DNA of 64,000 nucleotides, taken from the NCBI GenBank assembly GCA_032622095.1, contig CP136069.1:6000976-6064975 (forward strand). The letters run 5' to 3'. The translations under genes and the position numbers were made by a program. Positions 59,232-64,000 of the stretch are shown here, one piece after another. The first letter of the stretch is position 1. Each line of letters opens with the position of its first letter. Source of the DNA: Siphonodentalium dalli (lineage: Eukaryota > Mollusca > Scaphopoda > Gadilida > Siphonodentaliidae). The notes under the pieces were generated by a model. It had not been told where the DNA came from. It did not search any database and saw nothing but the letters and a program-made list of their open reading frames with translations.

Positions 59232-62200
59232 CGTGAAACTAACAGTGGCTTCCATAAGGCATTCAATTAATACATTGGACATGAAACTAACAGTGGCTTA
59301 CATGAGGCATTCAATTAATAAATTGGACGTGAAACTAACAGTGGCTTCCATAAGGCATTCAATTAATACATTGGACGTGAAACTAACAGTGGCTTCCATA
59401 AGGCATTCAATTAATAAATTGGACGTGAAACTAACAGTGGCTTCCATGAGGCATTCAATTAATACATTGGACGTGAAACTAACAGTGGCTTCCATGAGGC
59501 ATTCAATTAATAAATTGGACGTGAAACTAACAGTGACTTCCATGAGGCATTCAATTAATTCATTGGACGTGAAACTAACAGTGGCTTCCATGAGGCATTC
59601 AATTAATAAATTGGACGTGAAACTAACAGTGGCTTCCATAAGGCATTCAATTAATACATTGGACGTGAAACTAACAGTGGCTTCCATGAGGCATTCAATT
59701 AATAAATTGGACGTGAAACTAACAGTGGCTTCCATGAGGCATTCAATTAATTCATTGGACGTGAAACTAACAGTGGCTTCCATGAGGCATTCAATTAATA
59801 AATTGGACGTGAAACTAACAGTGGCTTCCATAAGGCATTCAATTAATAAATTGGACGTGAAACTAACAGTGGCTTCCATAAGGCATTCAATTAATAAATT
59901 GGACGTGAAACTAACAGCGGCTTACATGAGGCATTCAATTAATAAATTGGACGTGAAACTAACAGTGGCTTACATGAGGCATTCAATTAATACATTGGAC
60001 GTGAAACTAACAGTGGCTTCCATGTGGCATTCAATTAATAAATTGGACGTGAAACTAACAGTGGCTTCCATAAGGCATTCAATTAATTCATTGGACGTGA
60101 AACTAACAGTGGCTTCCATGAGGCATTCAATTAATAAATTGGACGTGAAACTAACAGTGGCTTCCATAAGGCATTCAATTAATAAATTGGACGTGAAACT
60201 AACAGTGGCTTCCATGAGGCATTCAATTAATAAATTGGACGTGAAACTAACAGTGGCTTCCATGAGGCATTCAATTAATAAATTGGACGTGAAACTAACA
60301 GTGGCTTCCATGAGGCATTCAATTAATAAATTGGACGTGAAACTAACAGTGGCTTCCATGAGGCATTCAATTAATAAATTGGACGTGAAACTAACAGTGG
60401 CTTCCATGAGGCATTCAATTAATAAATTGGACGTGAAACTAACAGTGGCTTCCATAAGGCATTCAATTAATAAATTGGACGTGAAACTAACAGCGGCTTA
60501 CATGAGGCATTCAATTAATAAATTGGACGTGAAACTAACAGTGGCTTACATGAGGCATTCAATTAATACATTGGACGTGAAACTAACAGTGGCTTCCATG
60601 TGGCATTCAATTAATAAATTGGACGTGAAACTAACAGTGGCTTCCATGAGGCATTCAATTAATAAATTGGACGTGAAACTAACAGTGGCTTCCATGAGGC
60701 ATTCAATTAATAAATTGGACGTGAAACTAACAGTGGCTTCCATGAGGCATTCAATTAATAAATTGGACGTGAAACTAACAGTGGCTTCCATAAGGCATTC
60801 AATTAATAAATTGGACGTGAAACTAACAGTGGCTTCCATGAGGCATTCAATTAATAAATTGGACGTGAAACTAACAGTGGCTTCCATAAGGCATTCAATT
60901 AATACATTGGACGTGAAACTAACAGTGGCTTCCATGAGGCATTCAATTAATACATTGGACGTGAAACTAACAGTGGCTTCCATAAGGCATTCAATTAATA
61001 CATTGGACGTGAAACTAACAGTGGCTTACATAAGGCATTCAATTAATATATGGGACGTGAAACTAACAGTGGCTTACATAAGGCATTCAATTAATATATG
61101 GGACGTGAAACTAACAGTGGCTTCCATAAGGCATTCAATTAATAAATTGGACGTGAAACTAACAGTGGCTTCCATGTGGCATTCAATTAATACATTGGAC
61201 GTGAAACTAACAGTGGCTTCCATGAGGCATTCAATTAATAAATTGGACGTGAAACTAACAGTGGCTTCCATGTGGCATTCAATTAATACATTGGACGTGA
61301 AACTAACAGTGGCTTCCATGAGGCATTCAATTAATAAATTGGACGTGAAACTAACAGTGGCTTCCATGTGGCATTCAATTAATACATTGGACGTGAAACT
61401 AACAGTGGCTTCCATGAGGCATTCAATTAATAAATTGGACGTGAAACTAACAGTGGCTTCCATGAGGCATTCAATTAATACATTGGACGTGAAACTAACA
61501 GTGGCTTCCATAAGGCATTCAATTAATACATTGGACGTGAAACTAACAGTGGCTTCCATAAGGCATTCAATTAATACATTGGACGTGAAACTAACAGTGG
61601 CTTCCATAAGGCATTCAATTAATACATTGGACGTGAAACTAACAGTGGCTTCCATGAGGCATTCAATTAATACATTGGACGTGAAACTAACAGTGGCTTC
61701 CATGTGGCATTCAATTAATACATTGGACGTGAAACTAACAGTGGCTTCCATGAGGCATTCAATTAATACATTGGACGTGAAACTAACAGTGGCTTCCATG
61801 AGGCATTCAATTAATACATTGGACGTGAAACTAACAGTGGCTTCCATAAGGCATTCAATTAATAAATTGGACGTGAAACTAACAGTGGCTTCCATAAGGC
61901 ATTCAATTAATAAATTGGACGTGAAACTAACAGTGGCTTCCATAAGGCATTCAATTAATAAATTGGACGTGAAACTAACAGTGGCTTCCATGAGGCATTC
62001 AATTAATAAATTGGACGTGAAACTAACAGTGGCTTCCATGAGGCATTCAATTAATAAATTGGACGTGAAACTAACAGTGGCTTCCATGAGGCATTCAATT
62101 AATAAATTGGACGTGAAACTAACAGTGGCTTCCATAAGGCATTCAATTAATACATTGGACGTGAAACTAACAGTGGCTTCCATGAGGCATTCAATTAATA

Positions 62201-64000
62201 AATTGGACGTGAAACTAACAGTGGCTTCCATAAGGCATTCAATTAATAAATTGGACGTGAAACTAACAGTGGCTTACATGAGGCATTCAATTAATACATT
62301 GGACGTGAAACTAACAGTGGCTTACATGAGGCATTCAATTAATAAATTGGACGTGAAACTAACAGTGGCTTCCATGAGGCATTCAATTAATAAATTGGAC
62401 GTGAAACTAACAGTGGCTTCCATAAGGCATTCAATTAATACATTGGACGTGAAACTAACAGTGGCTTCCATGAGGCATTCAATTAATACATTGGACGTGA
62501 AACTAACAGTGGCTTACATGAGGCATTCAATTAATACATTGGACGTGAAACTAACAGTGGCTTCCATGAGGCATTCAATTAATACATTGGACGTGAAACT
62601 AACAGTGGCTTCCATGAGGCATTCAATTAATAAATTGGACGTGAAACTAACAGTGGCTTCCATTAGGCATTCAATTAATACATTGGACGTGAAACTAACA
62701 GTGGCTTCCATGAGGCATTCAATTAATTCATTGGACGTGAAACTAACAGTGGCTTCCATGAGGCATTCAATTAATACATTGGACGTGAAACTAACAGTGG
62801 CTTCCATAAGGCATTCAATTAATAAATTGGACGTGAAACTAACAGTGGCTTCCATAAGGCATTCAATTAATAAATTGGACGTGAAACTAACAGTGGCTTC
62901 CATAAGGCATTCAATTAATAAATTGGACGTGAAACTAACAGTGGCTTCCATGAGGCATTCAATTAATAAATTGGACGTGAAACTAACAGTGGCTTCCATG
63001 AGGCATTCAATTAATAAATTGGACGTGAAACTAACAGTGGCTTCCATGAGGCATTCAATTAATACATTGGACGTGAAACTAACAGTGGCTTCCATGAGGC
63101 ATTCAATTAATACATTGGACGTGAAACTAACAGTGGCTTCCATAAGGCATTCAATTAATAAATTGGACGTGAAACTAACAGTGGCTTCCATAAGGCATTC
63201 AATTAATAAATTGGACGTGAAACTAACAGCGGCTTCCATGAGGCATTCAATTAATACATTGGACGTGAAACTAACAGTGGCTTCCATAAGGCATTCAATT
63301 AATAAATTGGACGTGAAACTAACAGCGGCTTCCATGAGGCATTCAATTAATAAATTGGACGTGAAACTAACAGTGGCTTCCATGAGGCATTCAATTAATA
63401 AATTGGACGTGAAACTAACAGTGGCTTCCATTAGGCATTCAATTAATAAATTGGACGTGAAACTAACAGTGGCTTCCATTAGGCATTCAATTAATACATT
63501 GGACGTGAAACTAACAGTGGCTTCCATGAGGCATTCAATTAATAAATTGGACGTGAAACTAACAGTGGCTTCCATGAGGCATTCAATTAATACATTGGAC
63601 GTGAAACTAACAGTGGCTTACATGAGGCATTCAATTAATAAATTGGACGTGAAACTAACAGTGGCTTCCATGAGGCATTCAATTAATAAATTGGACGTGA
63701 AACTAACAGTGGCTTACATGAGGCATTCAATTAATAAATTGGACGTGAAACTAACAGTGGCTTCCATGAGGCATTCAATTAATACATTGGACGTGAAACT
63801 AACAGTGGCTTCCATAAGGCATTCAATTAATACATTGGACGTGAAACTAACAGTGGCTTCCATAAGGCATTCAATTAATAAATTGGACGTGAAACTAACA
63901 GTGGCTTCCATAAGGCATTCAATTAATAAATTGGACGTGAAACTAACAGTGGCTTCCATGAGGCATTCAATTAATACATTGGACGTGAAACTAACAGTGG
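59232..64000. repeat. Satellite segmental duplication, second copy (cut by window end)
   Basis: Partner of 44640-49408. The true right boundary lies beyond the window. The left boundary is near 59232, since GACATG variants upstream of it are offset by one monomer or absent in the partner. Confidence 0.93.

Larger units (their letters stand above)
42795..64000. repeat. 48-bp satellite array, about 441 monomers
   Basis: Head-to-tail monomers of exactly 48 bp, typically GGCATTCAATTAATAAATTG followed by GACGTGAAACTAACAGTGGC and TTCCATGA, continuing past the window edge. Variation is confined to a few sites: AAATTGG/ACATTGG/TCATTGG/TATATGGG, TTCCAT/TTACAT, CATGAGG/CATAAGG/CATGTGG/CATTAGG, GTGGC/GCGGC and GACGTG/GACATG/GCACGTG. 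Minus-strand frames repeat MEATVSFTSNLLIECL up to 555 codons and stop only where TTACAT gives TAA. Higher-order blocks of about 7 monomers and a 304-monomer displacement duplication are present. Confidence 0.98.

Noticed and set aside
42708-64000. Minus-strand open frames of up to 555 codons repeating MEATVSFTSNLLIECL as a repeat-protein gene family
   Set aside because: The 48-bp period is divisible by three and one frame lacks stops, so long frames arise automatically. Every unit supplies an ATG, frames end wherever TTACAT occurs, there is no unique N- or C-terminal domain, and variants are not biased to silent sites.
42795-64000. Telomeric or proven centromeric repeat
   Set aside because: No TTAGGG-type motif occurs, and array length alone does not show centromere function; CENP-A mapping would be needed.

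Overview
The window reads as non-coding, repeat-dominated DNA from an animal nuclear genome. It has no bacterial gene density, no operons and no complete conserved gene. It holds long satellites, many small foldback (MITE-like) elements, a decayed LINE-type reverse transcriptase and intron-type splice signals. Recurrent ACATGTA-rich tracts and abundant short DNA elements are reminiscent of marine invertebrates such as molluscs or lancelets, but the species cannot be fixed from this sequence.

Layout. 1-3.1 kb: foldback elements and a dispersed repeat. 3.1-4.44 kb: a tRNA-like SINE head on the minus strand abutting a 60-bp satellite. 4.5-11.9 kb: nested small elements sharing one palindromic module, with 21-bp and 74-bp minisatellites. 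12.1-17.4 kb: an 80-bp satellite capped by a MITE. 17.4-33.8 kb: a mosaic of at least eight small repeat families, many nested, several with target-site duplications or paralogous empty sites visible in the window. A possible RecQ-like helicase exon (22.6-22.8 kb) and a 23-bp minisatellite (28.4-28.9 kb) lie here. 33.8-36.65 kb: degenerate tandem repeats around a frameshifted non-LTR retrotransposon fragment. 36.65-40.6 kb: mostly unassigned, with microsatellites. 40.6-42.1 kb: a 63/54-bp array whose every unit carries a splice-acceptor-like signal. 42.8-64.0 kb: one 48-bp satellite of about 441 monomers running off the window.

Main ideas. (1) At least two tandem arrays can be traced to a precursor inside a mobile or dispersed element in the same window: the 48-bp satellite to a repeat present at 6.5-6.9 kb and 29.2-29.7 kb, and the 23-bp minisatellite to the loop of a foldback element. 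(2) One roughly 67-bp palindromic module occurs in three families with different termini. (3) The 40.6-42.1 kb array is open in one frame for 538 codons without an early ATG, holds 24 in-frame acceptors and ends in one strong donor, so it could act as a length-variable exon. (4) The 48-bp satellite contains a second copy of at least 4.7 kb displaced by exactly 14,592 bp (304 monomers). Long open frames in the satellites follow from periods divisible by three and are not called as genes.
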